Below, in pieces: positions 27,285-36,294 of a stretch of 64,000 nt of DNA (position 1 is the stretch's first letter; every line of letters starts with the position of its first letter). The DNA lies in contig QBVU01000001.1 in assembly GCA_003284275.1 (NCBI GenBank), positions 186,001-250,000 on the forward strand, read 5' to 3'. Made by a program: the position numbers and the translations under genes. Below the pieces are notes generated by a model. It did no database searches. It had not been told where the DNA came from and saw only the letters and a list, made by a program, of their open reading frames with translations. This DNA comes from Pelagibacteraceae bacterium AG-313-A04 (GTDB lineage: Bacteria > Pseudomonadota > Alphaproteobacteria > Pelagibacterales > Pelagibacteraceae).

Positions 27285-27619
27285 TTAATCTTATCTATTT
27301 TTGCGGCTAAAATAAAATCGCTCTCTGCTAAACCTTTGATAGCATGAGTAAAAATCCTCACTTTACAATATCCCCAGCCAAAAGAAATGTCTGGGTGGTG
27401 ATTTTCTTCTTCAGCTATATTGCCAACTTTATTTACAAATTTTTGACTTTCATCGAAATCTTTGAATTTAAAATCTTTGATTAAATAAAAACTCTTATCA
27501 TCGTTATTTTTTACTTCCCAGCCATCAACCTTTTTCAAGTATTTGTGGATTTCACTTGTATCAAATGGTGGAATATTTCCCTCACAAGGAATACATTTTT
27601 TTTTTGATAAATCGCTCAT
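27281..27619 (-). CDS. phhB: Pterin-4-alpha-carbinolamine dehydratase
   Basis: A 112-aa PCD/DCoH-fold protein. The catalytic histidine motif EENHHPDISFGWGYCKVRIFTHAIKGL is clear, with WEVKNND upstream. It dehydrates 4a-hydroxytetrahydrobiopterin; in bacteria without phenylalanine hydroxylase, members also help molybdopterin or other folate-type pathways. It lies just downstream of tRNA-Gly on the same strand (4-bp gap) and might be read through from the tRNA promoter. Confidence 0.9.
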   Translation of the reverse strand: MSDLSKKKCIPCEGNIPPFDTSEIHKYLKKVDGWEVKNNDDKSFYLIKDFKFKDFDESQKFVNKVGNIAEEENHHPDISFGWGYCKVRIFTHAIKGLAESDFILAAKIDKIN

Positions 27620-27623
27620 AATT

Positions 27624-27698
27624 TGGAGCGGGCAAAGGGGTTCGAACCCTCGACCTTCTCGTTGGCAACGAGACGCTCTACCACTGAGCTATGCCCGC
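27624..27698 (-). tRNA. tRNA-Gly (anticodon GCC)
   Basis: The minus strand folds into a standard cloverleaf: 7-bp acceptor GCGGGCA/TGCCCGC, D-arm with AGCTCAGTGGTAGAGC, anticodon stem CTCGT/ACGAG with loop TTGCCAA, and T-arm containing GGTTCGAACCC. The anticodon is GCC (Gly, GGC/GGU codons). The discriminator is T and the CCA end is encoded (27624-27626). Confidence 0.97.
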
Positions 27699-27707
27699 AA
27701 TAAAATT

Positions 27708-27737
27708 AGTATAATATAAGCAACAACGGGAGGTCAA
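27708..27737 (-). promoter_or_regulatory. Sigma-70 promoter of tRNA-Gly
   Basis: On the minus strand, TTGACC (27737-27732), an 18-bp spacer and TATACT (27713-27708). Transcription would start near 27700, right at the tRNA 5' end. Both boxes match the consensus at five of six positions. Confidence 0.7.
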
Positions 27738-27788
27738 CCATTATAAAATGACGCTATCGGCAAACAGATTTTTTTTATATAATGACTT

Positions 27789-28406
27789 ATGAATAATTTT
27801 CCTAAAACTTTACCAGTGTTTCCTTTGAGCGGTGTAATTTATTTTCCAAAAACAAACCTCCCATTAAACATATTCGAACAAAGATATTTGAATTTAGTTA
27901 AAGATGTATACGACAAAGATAAATTAATGGGAATGGTCCAATCTAAAAAGGAGGGCAAAAGTGTTTATCAAGTAGGATGTTTGGGAAAAATAAGTGATTA
28001 CCAGAAAAGTAAAGATGGAAGGATTTTAATAAACCTTACGGGTATTTCTAGATTTAGAATTTTAGAAGAAATTTCTAATAATAAATTATATCGAGAATTT
28101 AGAGTTGATTACAAAGACTTCACTGAGGACACCAAAGATATTAAAAGTGAAATAGATACTAAATCTTTAATGGATCAAGTGAAAAAATTTTTCGAGAAAA
28201 ACGGACTTTTACTCAATTGGAAAGAATTTGAAAAGTTAGATCAGTCGCAAAGAATAAATACTTTAGCTATGATTGCTCCTGTAACGAATGAAGAAAAACA
28301 AAAGTTACTAGAATCTGTATCAATTAGAGATAAAATTAATACACTTGAAAGTATTATTAGTTTCTATTTTCATGAAACTGGCTCATATAACCAAACTATT
28401 CAGTAG
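27789..28406 (+). CDS. Lon N-terminal (LON substrate-binding) domain protein
   Basis: A 205-aa protein containing only the N-terminal domain of Lon, without ATPase or protease parts. It shows the family start LPVFPLSGVIYFPKTNLPLNIFEQRY, MGMVQ, and GCLGKI / GISRFRI strands, then a helical half. Such stand-alone proteins are widespread in alphaproteobacteria with no settled role; substrate recruitment is only a suggestion. Its 3' end is 2 bp from the convergent rho stop. Confidence 0.9.
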   Translation: MNNFPKTLPVFPLSGVIYFPKTNLPLNIFEQRYLNLVKDVYDKDKLMGMVQSKKEGKSVYQVGCLGKISDYQKSKDGRILINLTGISRFRILEEISNNKLYREFRVDYKDFTEDTKDIKSEIDTKSLMDQVKKFFEKNGLLLNWKEFEKLDQSQRINTLAMIAPVTNEEKQKLLESVSIRDKINTLESIISFYFHETGSYNQTIQ

Positions 28407-28408
28407 TT

Positions 28409-29683
28409 TTAATTAGCAGATTTATTCATAGAGTCAAAAAAATCAGCATTGTTTTTTGTGTTCTTTAATTTTGCAATCAGAAACTCTATTCCATCCATTG
28501 TTCCCATTGGACTAATTATTCTTCTTAAAACGTTCATTTTTGAAAGGTCATCTTTTTCAAATAACAGCTCTTCTCTTCTCGTTCCAGATCTTGTTATATC
28601 AAGCGCAGGATAAATTCTCTTATCTGCAACTTTTCTATCAAGAATGAGCTCTGAATTTCCCGTTCCTTTAAATTCTTCAAAAATAACCTCATCCATTCTA
28701 CTACCTGTATCAATTAGTGCAGTTGAAATTATAGTTAATGATCCACCTTCTTCAACGTTACGTGCTGCTCCAAAAAATCTTTTAGGTCTTTGAAGGGCAT
28801 TTGCGTCTACACCTCCTGTTAAAACTTTACCTGAACTTGGTATAACAGCATTATAAGCTCTTCCTAATCTTGTGATCGAGTCCAACAAAATTACTACATC
28901 TTTTTTATGCTCTACTAATCTTTTTGCTTTTTCGATTACCATTTCTGCTACCGCAACATGCCTTGATGCAGGTTCATCAAAAGTTGATGCAACCACCTCG
29001 CCTTTAACAGATCGCTGCATGTCTGTTACCTCTTCTGGTCTCTCATCGATTAAAAGCACCATTAAATAGCACTCAGGATGATTGGCAGTTATAGATTGTG
29101 CAATATTTTGAAGAATTATAGTTTTGCCTGCTCTAGGAGGTGAAACTATTAATGATCGTTGTCCCTTGCCAATGGGGCTAACTAAATCTATCAGCCTGGC
29201 TGTGTTGTCTGGTTTTTTTTCAATTTTTGTACTTTCAACCTCTAACTTAATTCTCTCATTTGGATAAAGCGGCGTTAGGTTGTCAAAGGCAATTTTATTT
29301 TTCCCTTTCTCTGGCTCATCAAAGTTAATTTTATTTACTTTCAATAAAGCAAAATATCTCTCAGCGTCTTTTGGTCCTCTTATTTCACCCTCAACAGAAT
29401 CTCCAGTTCTTAACCCAAATCTTCTAATTTGACTTGGGCTAACGTATATATCATCTGGTCCGGGTAGATAATTTGACTCTATTGCTCTTAAAAAACCAAA
29501 ACCGTCTTGCAAAACTTCTAGCACTCCTGTTGCGGTAATCTGTTCATTTTTTTCCGCTAATTTTTTTAAGATAGCAAATAATATTTCTTGCTTTCTTAAT
29601 GTGCTTGGATTTTCTATGCCAAGTTTTTCAGCCTCATTAATAAGCTCTGCTGGGTTCTTTTGCTTTAATTCTTGTAAATTCAT
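28409..29683 (-). CDS. rho: Transcription termination factor Rho
   Basis: A 424-aa hexameric RNA helicase ending transcription. There is an N-terminal helical domain ([17 protein letters not shown]), an RNA-binding cold-shock domain ([30 protein letters not shown]), Walker [11 protein letters not shown]-loop [13 protein letters not shown] and the secondary RNA-binding GGVDANAL loop. Length is typical. It is last in the hemE-hemH-hemJ-rho strand, with a 65-bp leader. Its importance may be raised here because few intrinsic terminators are visible. Confidence 0.97.
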   Translation of the reverse strand: MNLQELKQKNPAELINEAEKLGIENPSTLRKQEILFAILKKLAEKNEQITATGVLEVLQDGFGFLRAIESNYLPGPDDIYVSPSQIRRFGLRTGDSVEGEIRGPKDAERYFALLKVNKINFDEPEKGKNKIAFDNLTPLYPNERIKLEVESTKIEKKPDNTARLIDLVSPIGKGQRSLIVSPPRAGKTIILQNIAQSITANHPECYLMVLLIDERPEEVTDMQRSVKGEVVASTFDEPASRHVAVAEMVIEKAKRLVEHKKDVVILLDSITRLGRAYNAVIPSSGKVLTGGVDANALQRPKRFFGAARNVEEGGSLTIISTALIDTGSRMDEVIFEEFKGTGNSELILDRKVADKRIYPALDITRSGTRREELLFEKDDLSKMNVLRRIISPMGTMDGIEFLIAKLKNTKNNADFFDSMNKSAN

Positions 29684-29748
29684 GAGATTTGTTAATTAAT
29701 AGGAAAGTTCTAAAAATATATGGTTTTTTTTAAAAAATTCAAGACTTT

Positions 29749-30180
29749 TTATAAAGGTTTAAATACCACAAGAAATATGACGACAATAAGTATTATTGTG
29801 GGTATTTCATTAATAATTCTGAAAAATTTTGAAGATTTACTATTATTTTCTAATGCAAATTCCCCAAGATACTTTCCAAGCAAGAAGTGATAAAAAGTCA
29901 AAATTATAACTAATGTTGTTTTTAGTTGCATCCATAGTTCTAAAAAAACACTAAATCCTAGATTGTGAACTAATAGTAAACCAAATAACCAAGATAACAG
30001 CATCGCTGGCATCATGATATAGTTGTAAAGCTTTCTCTCCATAACTTTAAAAACTGTTCTTTGGGAATCGTGAGTTGCCTCAGAATGGTAAACAAATATA
30101 CGAGGTAAATACAACAATCCAGCCATCCAAGAAATAACCGCTATCAAATGAAGAGATTTGAATAAGAGGTAAGAATTCAT
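29749..30180 (-). CDS. hemJ: Protoporphyrinogen IX oxidase HemJ
   Basis: A 143-aa integral membrane protein with four helices, matching HemJ (UPF0093): HLIAVISWMAGLLYLPRIFVYH near the start with the conserved His, a central helix with MERKLYNYIMMPAM, and Lys/His near HFLLGKYLGEF. HemJ is the haem-containing enzyme oxidising protoporphyrinogen in bacteria lacking HemG/HemY. It directly follows hemH (1-bp gap), as expected for haem synthesis. Confidence 0.92.
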   Translation of the reverse strand: MNSYLLFKSLHLIAVISWMAGLLYLPRIFVYHSEATHDSQRTVFKVMERKLYNYIMMPAMLLSWLFGLLLVHNLGFSVFLELWMQLKTTLVIILTFYHFLLGKYLGEFALENNSKSSKFFRIINEIPTIILIVVIFLVVFKPL

Positions 30181-30181
30181 T

Positions 30182-31174
30182 TTAAATATATTTTTTAACT
30201 AACTTTACAAATAAATTGATATGATCAGAATTATCGTTAAGACATGGTATTAAGTCAAAATTTTTACCGCCATTTTCTATAAAAGTCTCTCGGCCCTGAA
30301 TATCTATTTCTTCTAAAGTTTCTACACAATCTGAAGCAAAACCCGGGCATATCACTAATAAGTTTTTTACTCCCTCTCCTGGTAATCTCTCGAAAGTTTT
30401 GTCGGTATATGGCGTCAACCATTCTTGAGGGCCGAACCTTGACTGAAAAGTTGTCCGAATATCTACCTCGTTGAAACTTTCCTTCATTAATCTTGTCGTT
30501 TTATGACAATAACAATGATAAGGATCTCCTTTGTCAAAATATTTTTTTGGTATTCCATGATATGATGAAATAATTAAATCTGGTTTCCATTTTAAGCTAT
30601 CTAGCTTTCTTTTTATACTTTTGATAAGTGCGTCTATGTATATTGGTTCGCTTTCATAATGAGGAATGACCTGCAAACTTGGTTGCCATCTCATGCCCAT
30701 TAACGATCTATAAACTTCATCACAAACTGTTGCTGTTGTTGCTGCTGCATATTGAGGATACAAAGGTAAAATAACTATATTTTCACACCCGACGCTTTTA
30801 AGATGAACTAGCTTAGATCTTATACTGGGGTTTCCATATCTCATTGCAAAATCTACTATAATTTTTTCATTACTAATTTTATCTTTTAATCTCTCAGCTT
30901 GATTTCTTGTGAAATAGAGAAGAGGAGACTCGTTAGACTCTTTTCTCCAAATTTTTTTATAAGCATGCGCAGTTTTAGAAGGTCTAAATGTGAGTATAAA
31001 TAAATTTAGAATTATTTGCCACAAAACAGGGTTTACTTCTATCACCCTCCTATCAGATAAAAATTCTTTTAGGTATTTTCTTATATCCCACCAACTAGTT
31101 GAATCTGGTGTCCCTAAATTTATTAGTAAAACGCCTGTTTTACCGAATTTTACCTCTGGATGATCTTTCTGCAT
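30182..31174 (-). CDS. hemH: Ferrochelatase
   Basis: A 330-aa enzyme inserting Fe2+ into protoporphyrin IX. Motifs are GVLLINLGTPDS at the start, YPQYAAATTA, the iron/proton-abstraction segment SSYHGIPKKYFDKGDPY with the catalytic His, and PGFASDCVETLEEI with the catalytic Glu. It overlaps hemE by one base. Length is normal for proteobacteria. Confidence 0.97.
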   Translation of the reverse strand: MQKDHPEVKFGKTGVLLINLGTPDSTSWWDIRKYLKEFLSDRRVIEVNPVLWQIILNLFILTFRPSKTAHAYKKIWRKESNESPLLYFTRNQAERLKDKISNEKIIVDFAMRYGNPSIRSKLVHLKSVGCENIVILPLYPQYAAATTATVCDEVYRSLMGMRWQPSLQVIPHYESEPIYIDALIKSIKRKLDSLKWKPDLIISSYHGIPKKYFDKGDPYHCYCHKTTRLMKESFNEVDIRTTFQSRFGPQEWLTPYTDKTFERLPGEGVKNLLVICPGFASDCVETLEEIDIQGRETFIENGGKNFDLIPCLNDNSDHINLFVKLVKKYI

Positions 31175-32181
31175 TACGCGTATTCCCTATAAAATTTTAC
31201 CAACATACTAACTTTAGCTGGGTCTGTCTCTGGGAGCATACCATGCCCAAGATTGAAAACATAAGGCAATCCTTTAAATGCGTCTAAATATTTTTTAGTG
31301 TTATTACAAATTTCCTCATCTGATAAAGATAAGATTTTCGGATCTAATCCCCCTTGAATTACAGTTTCTTTGAGATTTTCTTTGGCCCAATTGGGATCAA
31401 CATTATAATCTATGTTTATCCCATCTGGTTTGACCAGATTATTAAAATCTTTATAGCTTTCTTTTATTCCTCTAGGAAAGCAAATTACAGGAATATTTTT
31501 AGATTTGCAAAAATTTACGATTTTAGAATTTGGGGTATAACAAAAATTATTAAGATGATTATTTGGTATTAATCCTGCCCAAGAATCAAAGACCTGAACT
31601 ACATCAGCGCCGGCTTTCATTTGATTTTCGATATGTAGACAGAGATAATCATTTAACTCATTCAAAATTATTTCTACCTCATCCATTTTTTTTTCTATTA
31701 TCTCAAAGTTAATATCTTTCTTGTTTAATTTTGCTCCAATCATATAAACCAATAATGTCCATGGAGCCCCTACAAAAGATATTAATGTTTTTTTCTTTTC
31801 TAATTTTTTTCTAGTTATTTCTATTGCTTTGTAGATAGGTGTAAGTTTTTTTGTAAAATTATTTTTATTATTTTTTAAAAATTTTTTAATATCAAATTTA
31901 TCTAATATTGGTCCCTGATTTTTTAAAAATTCTACTTTTTGATCAAGAGCAAATGGCACCATCAATATGTCTGAAAAAATTATAGCTGAGTCTAAATCAA
32001 ATCTTTTAATGGGTTGAATTGTGATTTCGGAACTTAAATCACTATTAAGACAAAGTTTAATAAAATCTTGATTTTGTGATCTAATTTTTCTAAATTCAGG
32101 CAAGTATCTACCTGCTTGTCTCATAAACCATACGGATTTACAAATTTTCTTATTTACTAAGATCTCTTTTAAATTACTCAT
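31174..32181 (-). CDS. hemE: Uroporphyrinogen decarboxylase
   Basis: A 335-aa TIM-barrel enzyme converting uroporphyrinogen III to coproporphyrinogen III. The signatures are VWFMRQAGRYLPEFR (residues 18-32) and SFVGAPWTL, with the FDSWAG segment further on and FNLGHGMLPETDP near the C-terminus. It is the gene immediately left of the predicted origin, the same place hemE occupies next to oriC in Caulobacter and Rickettsia. Confidence 0.97.
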   Translation of the reverse strand: MSNLKEILVNKKICKSVWFMRQAGRYLPEFRKIRSQNQDFIKLCLNSDLSSEITIQPIKRFDLDSAIIFSDILMVPFALDQKVEFLKNQGPILDKFDIKKFLKNNKNNFTKKLTPIYKAIEITRKKLEKKKTLISFVGAPWTLLVYMIGAKLNKKDINFEIIEKKMDEVEIILNELNDYLCLHIENQMKAGADVVQVFDSWAGLIPNNHLNNFCYTPNSKIVNFCKSKNIPVICFPRGIKESYKDFNNLVKPDGINIDYNVDPNWAKENLKETVIQGGLDPKILSLSDEEICNNTKKYLDAFKGLPYVFNLGHGMLPETDPAKVSMLVKFYREYA

Positions 32182-32243
32182 TAAATAATATAGTTTTTTA
32201 AATATGTTAATTGCTTTAGGTTCTGTTGATTAGTTATATAACG

Positions 32244-32265
32244 ATTTATACATTATTTATACATT
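32244..32265. repeat. Tandem 11-bp repeat in the predicted origin
   Basis: ATTTATACATT occurs twice back to back (32244-32254 and 32255-32265). Each copy contains TTATACA, seven bases of the relaxed DnaA box TTATNCACA. It may be a DnaA-binding pair or part of the unwinding element. Confidence 0.65.
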
Positions 32266-32370
32266 TTGAGGTTTATAAGTATGGTTGATATTAATGAATT
32301 TTTTAATTTTAGTAGTTTTATAACCATCTAAAAAACCATATTATCAACAATCAATAAAATGTTTAAAAAG

Positions 32371-32390
32371 TGTTAGTTAATGTTAGTTAT
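32371..32390. repeat. Tandem 10-bp repeat in the predicted origin
   Basis: TGTTAGTTAA and TGTTAGTTAT are adjacent direct repeats, and the core TTAGTTAT recurs at 32230-32237. On the opposite strand they read TAACTAACA, distantly related to a DnaA box. The regular 10-bp spacing places both copies on one face of the helix. Confidence 0.6.
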
Positions 32391-32451
32391 TTTTTCTAAA
32401 TTTCAAAAGAAGTGTAAAATATTAATTAATTAAAGCTTTATTAACAAGGTT

Positions 32452-33270
32452 ATGAACGAAAAATACAATGTATATCTTGTGTCTGACTCAACGGGTGAAA
32501 CCCTAGATAGAATCTTTTTATCTCTTAAATCACAGTTTGAAAACTTCGATTATGAGAAAAAAGAGTTTGCGTTTGTTAGAACCGAACAACAAATTAATAA
32601 GATTATGAAAGAATGTAACAAAATAGAAAACGCTATAGTGCTATATACAATTGTTGAAACAAAATTAGCTAAGTATCTTGCAAATCAAAGTGAGAAATTT
32701 TCTGTGCCTTGTTTTGGGGTTTTAGGAAATTTAATATTAAGCTTTTCAAAACTACTCAATCAAAAAGCGATTCATAAACCGAGCGCGCAGCATGTATTAG
32801 ATGATGATTATTATAAAAGAATTGAAGCTATACAATTCACGATGTCACATGACGATGGCAAAAAAGTCGATGATTTAAACAATGCAGATGTAATTTTATT
32901 AGGAGTAAGTCGAACAAGTAAAACACCAACTTCAATTTATTTAGCGAATAGAGGTTATAAAACTGTAAATATACCTTTAGTTTTAGATCAAACAATTCCA
33001 AGCGAACTTAAATCAAACAAAACATCTTGTATAGTTGGATTGGTCGCAGACCCAGAAAGACTGTCTGATATAAGACGAAACAGATTAGCCATAATGAAAG
33101 AGCAAACTCTTAAAAATTATACAGATTTGAACTCTATAAAAAAAGAAGTTGAAGATTCAAAAAAGCTTTTTAAAAAAAATAATTGGCCAATAATTGATGT
33201 AACCAGAAAATCTGTAGAAGAAACAGCAGCTTCGATTTTAAAGATAATTGATATTAAAAAAAATAGATGA
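32452..33270 (+). CDS. ppsR: Pyruvate, phosphate dikinase regulatory protein family (DUF299)
   Basis: A 272-aa bifunctional serine/threonine kinase/phosphorylase of the PPSR/PDRP family, which switches PEP synthase or pyruvate phosphate dikinase on and off. The start LVSDSTGETL, the P-loop GVSRTSKTPTSIYLA (about residues 151-165) and the LVADPERLSDIRRNRL segment are family marks. It is the first gene right of the predicted origin and overlaps maf by 4 nt. Which dikinase it controls cannot be told from this window. Confidence 0.93.
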   Translation: MNEKYNVYLVSDSTGETLDRIFLSLKSQFENFDYEKKEFAFVRTEQQINKIMKECNKIENAIVLYTIVETKLAKYLANQSEKFSVPCFGVLGNLILSFSKLLNQKAIHKPSAQHVLDDDYYKRIEAIQFTMSHDDGKKVDDLNNADVILLGVSRTSKTPTSIYLANRGYKTVNIPLVLDQTIPSELKSNKTSCIVGLVADPERLSDIRRNRLAIMKEQTLKNYTDLNSIKKEVEDSKKLFKKNNWPIIDVTRKSVEETAASILKIIDIKKNR

Positions 33271-33851
33271 AAATAATTTTAGCTTCTCAAAGTGGAGTAA
33301 GAAAACAAATTTTAGATAAATATAAAATTGATAATGAGGTCATAATTTCTAATGTAGATGAAGATGAAGTAAAAGAATCTCTTATTGCCGAAGGTGCAAA
33401 CCCATCAATAATTTCTAAAAACTTAGCTGAAATTAAATCTATAAAAGTAAGTAATAAAAATCCCAATCGATTGGTGCTTGGTGCCGATAGCGTTCTTTCT
33501 TTGAACAATGAATTAATTAACAAACCAAAATCCAGAGAGGAAGCTCTGCTCATTTTAAAAAAACTTAATAATTCGGTACACTATTTGATTAGTTCTGTAT
33601 GTATTTCAAAGAATGGATCAATGATATGGAATTACACTGACACTTCAGAATTAAAGATGAAAAATTTAACAGACGCTCTGTTGTCTAAATATTTAGATAC
33701 AATTGAAACTGAAACTTTGTTAGCTTATGGTGTTTATCAAATCGAGGCAGGTGGTTTGGAGTTATTTGAATATGTTAAGGGTGATACAGATTCTATAATG
33801 GGTCTACCAATAAAAAAAATAATCGACTATGTGAGTCAACTGAAAGAATGA
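33267..33851 (+). CDS. maf: Maf family nucleoside triphosphate pyrophosphatase
   Basis: A 194-aa house-cleaning pyrophosphatase acting on dTTP/UTP or modified nucleotides. The start LASQSGVRKQIL, the central GADSVLSLN with the catalytic Asp and the C-terminal GDTDSIMGLPI are typical. It overlaps both ppsR and aroE by 4 nt, within the ppsR-maf-aroE-coaE-dnaQ unit. Confidence 0.94.
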   Translation: MKIILASQSGVRKQILDKYKIDNEVIISNVDEDEVKESLIAEGANPSIISKNLAEIKSIKVSNKNPNRLVLGADSVLSLNNELINKPKSREEALLILKKLNNSVHYLISSVCISKNGSMIWNYTDTSELKMKNLTDALLSKYLDTIETETLLAYGVYQIEAGGLELFEYVKGDTDSIMGLPIKKIIDYVSQLKE

Positions 33852-34666
33852 AAAAAAAATTTGGCATTATTGGAAAACCTATAAAACACTCTTTATCGCC
33901 CATATTACACAAATATTGGTTTGATAAATATGGTTTAGACGCTACTTACTCAGTTATAGAAGCTGAGGAAAGCAATTTAAAAGATATTATTAAAAAAATA
34001 AGAGATAGCGAATTAATTGGTATTAATGTCACCCTGCCTTTCAAACAAAAAATTATTAATCAAATTGACAAAATTGTTAATGATGCAGAGTCAACTGGTT
34101 CAGTAAATACTATTTTCCTTGATAATGGCAAAGTCATCGGTGAAAACACTGATGTTTTTGGTCTACAGGCCGCATATTTAAAAGAAATTGATAACTGTAA
34201 AAACAAGAATGCATTGGTTATAGGAGCAGGCGGTGTATCTCCTTCCGTCATCTTGTCTCTCCAAAAATCAGGTGTTAAGCAAATCTCAATAACCAACAGA
34301 ACTAATGAAAAATGTATATTTATTAAAAAAAGGTTTGCTTATTTAAACATCCTACCCTGGGAAGAACTGGAAAATGAAATAAAAAATTATGATATAATTA
34401 TTAACGCTACGAGTTTAGGTTTAAAAAATGGAGATGACTTCAATTTCAATTTTTTGAGCACTAAACAAAATGTAATTTATATTGATACAATTTATAATCC
34501 ATTAGAGACAAAAACATATAAATTTTTAAAAGAAGAGGGAAAAAAAGTTTTTAATGGCCTAGATATGTTTATTTATCAGGGACAAAAATCCTTTTATTTA
34601 TGGAATAAGATTAATCCAGAAATAGATAATGGGATAATCGAACTGCTAAATTCAAAACTTAAATGA
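33848..34666 (+). CDS. aroE: Shikimate dehydrogenase
   Basis: A 272-aa NADPH-dependent enzyme reducing 3-dehydroshikimate. The shikimate pocket motifs GKPIKHSLSPILH and NVTLPFKQKI (with the catalytic Lys) are followed by the nucleotide-binding GAGGVSPSVI and the C-terminal GLDMFIYQGQKSF. It overlaps its neighbours by 4 nt on both sides. Confidence 0.96.
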   Translation: MKKKFGIIGKPIKHSLSPILHKYWFDKYGLDATYSVIEAEESNLKDIIKKIRDSELIGINVTLPFKQKIINQIDKIVNDAESTGSVNTIFLDNGKVIGENTDVFGLQAAYLKEIDNCKNKNALVIGAGGVSPSVILSLQKSGVKQISITNRTNEKCIFIKKRFAYLNILPWEELENEIKNYDIIINATSLGLKNGDDFNFNFLSTKQNVIYIDTIYNPLETKTYKFLKEEGKKVFNGLDMFIYQGQKSFYLWNKINPEIDNGIIELLNSKLK

Positions 34667-35229
34667 TTAAAATCGGGATAACAGGTTCATTGGCATCAGG
34701 CAAAACTACAGCTAGTAAATTTTTGTCTAATAAAAGAGGGCCATTATTTAGCGCTGATAAAACAGTCAAAGATCTATACGGAAAAGCAAGCTTCAGAAGC
34801 TTAATTAGCAAAAAGTTCAATATAAAGAACGATAATCAGATTAAAAAAAATCTGAAAAAATTAATTTTTAATAACATTAACAATCTAAAAAAATTAGAAA
34901 AAATAATCCATCCACTAGTTAGAAAAAAAATGAAACATTTTACGAACAAATATAAAAATAAAAAAACTCTTTTTTATGAAATTCCACTTTTAGTTGAGAG
35001 TAAATTAATGAAATATTTTAATGTAATAATATTTATTAAGTCCAAAAAAAAAATAAGGTTTAAAAGATTTAAATTAAAACAAGGAGACAAAAAACTATTT
35101 AACTTACTTGATAGCAAACAATTTGACGATAAAAAAAAAGTTAAATTTTGTGATTATGTTGTTGTGAATGATAAAAATATAATCATTTTAAAAAAAAAAC
35201 TTAAAGCTATAATAGTGAATTATGAATGA
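34663..35229 (+). CDS. coaE: Dephospho-CoA kinase
   Basis: A 188-aa P-loop kinase catalysing the last step of CoA synthesis. The P-loop is GITGSLASGKTTA (residues 4-16), with DKTVKDLY and the EIPLLVE segment of the CoA domain. It is rich in Lys and slightly shorter than most. It overlaps aroE by 4 nt and dnaQ by 8 nt. Confidence 0.93.
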   Translation: MIKIGITGSLASGKTTASKFLSNKRGPLFSADKTVKDLYGKASFRSLISKKFNIKNDNQIKKNLKKLIFNNINNLKKLEKIIHPLVRKKMKHFTNKYKNKKTLFYEIPLLVESKLMKYFNVIIFIKSKKKIRFKRFKLKQGDKKLFNLLDSKQFDDKKKVKFCDYVVVNDKNIIILKKKLKAIIVNYE

Positions 35230-35881
35230 AATCTTTTTGGATACAGAAACTACGGGTTTGTCATTTAAAGAAGGCCATAAAATCGTTGAGATTGCCTGTA
35301 TCGAAACAAAAGATTTAATTCCGACAGGAAAAGTATTTCATAAACTGATTAATCCGAAAAGAGATATGCCAGACCAAGCTTTTAAAGTGCATGGTTTTTC
35401 TGATGATTTTTTAAAAAACAAAGAAACTTTTGAAAAGGTGGCCGATGAATTTTTAAATTTTATTAAGGGAAAAAAAATAATAATTCATAATGCAGCATTT
35501 GATTTAAGTTTTTTAGACGGCGAATTAAGTCTAATTAAAAGAGATAAGATTGAAAAAAAATTTGTAATAGACTCATTGGAAGTTGCCAGAAATAAGTTTC
35601 CAGGAACATCTAATTCATTAGATGCATTATGTAAAAAATTTAACATAGATTTATCAAGAAGAGTCAAACACAATGCTTTGTTAGATTGTGAATTACTAAG
35701 AGAAGTTTATATAAATTTGTTGGATGTAAGGGAGCCCAAATTTAATCTTTCTAATAATATTTCAGAAAAAAATGTTAATGAAATAAAAGATTACAATAAA
35801 GCGATTATTAAGATCACAGATGATGAACTTAAGAAGCATGAAGAATTTTTAAAATCTGAATTGAGAAAAAACTTTTACTGA
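35222..35881 (+). CDS. dnaQ: DNA polymerase III epsilon subunit (3'-5' proofreading exonuclease)
   Basis: A 219-aa DEDDh exonuclease. Exo I is LDTETTGL (residues 6-13), Exo II is in HNAAFDLSFLD (about 91-101), and Exo III is RVKHNALLDCELL with the catalytic His and Asp. The C-terminal tail is expected to contact the polymerase alpha subunit. Its last 7 nt overlap the convergent secB. Confidence 0.95.
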   Translation: MNEIFLDTETTGLSFKEGHKIVEIACIETKDLIPTGKVFHKLINPKRDMPDQAFKVHGFSDDFLKNKETFEKVADEFLNFIKGKKIIIHNAAFDLSFLDGELSLIKRDKIEKKFVIDSLEVARNKFPGTSNSLDALCKKFNIDLSRRVKHNALLDCELLREVYINLLDVREPKFNLSNNISEKNVNEIKDYNKAIIKITDDELKKHEEFLKSELRKNFY

Positions 35882-36294
35882 ATTTTTCTCATTTCATACA
35901 ATTTCTCAAAATCTACTGTTTCGTTTATTTTAATATCTTTAAAGCCTGAGTTCTCAAATAAAAAAATAAAAATTTGTCTTAACTCTAAATAAATTTCATT
36001 TGGAACATTGATAAGAATAATTTTCTCCATTTCACTTTTCTCAATTTTATTATTTCCCAGTTCTATAATAGTGGAATAAATTATTTTGGTTTCTATCTTT
36101 TCAGAACTTTCTTTAGTCGTTGTAAGACTCAAGCTTGTTAATACCTCAATTATGTTCTGTTTAACTTGAGCGCTTTCGATGTCAATATTTATCTTGTAAT
36201 TCGATATATCTTTTGAGAGAAGAAAAAAAGTTTTTGGATTTGGGATATTAAACTTGAGATCCTTTATGTACTTTCCAATAATTTTATAGTTCAT
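35875..36294 (-). CDS. secB: Protein-export chaperone SecB
   Basis: A 139-aa homotetrameric chaperone keeping preproteins unfolded for SecA. The similarity is divergent but recognisable: YIKDLKFNIPNPKTFF at the start, then alternating strands around INIDIESAQ and a C-terminal helix region after NVPNEIYLELRQIF. Location beside dnaQ and fxsA is the usual alphaproteobacterial setting and supports the call. It overlaps fxsA by 11 nt. Confidence 0.85.
   Translation of the reverse strand: MNYKIIGKYIKDLKFNIPNPKTFFLLSKDISNYKINIDIESAQVKQNIIEVLTSLSLTTTKESSEKIETKIIYSTIIELGNNKIEKSEMEKIILINVPNEIYLELRQIFIFLFENSGFKDIKINETVDFEKLYEMRKIQ

Larger units (their letters stand above)
32182..32451. other. Predicted chromosomal replication origin (oriC)
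   Basis: This 270-bp spacer is the longest non-coding stretch in the window and extremely AT-rich. It lies between hemE and ppsR, the conserved oriC position known in Caulobacter and Rickettsia, with genes pointing away on both sides. DnaA-box-like words are TTATCAACA (32341-32349), its reverse relatives TGTTGATTA (32224-32232) and GGTTGATA (32283-32290), and two tandem TTATACATT words. None is a perfect TTATCCACA, so box assignment is tentative. ParAB-parS and FtsK lie within 20 kb, in keeping with an origin-proximal region. Confidence 0.75.

Noticed and set aside
27700-27788. Possible small RNA in the spacer between tRNA-Gly and the Lon-N gene
   Set aside because: The sequence is explained by the tRNA promoter; no conserved SRP, 6S or other RNA core is visible.
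32290-32310. TTAA-N-TTAA pattern in the origin, like a CtrA site
   Set aside because: Spacing is 8, not the required 7, and TTAA is very common in this AT-rich DNA.
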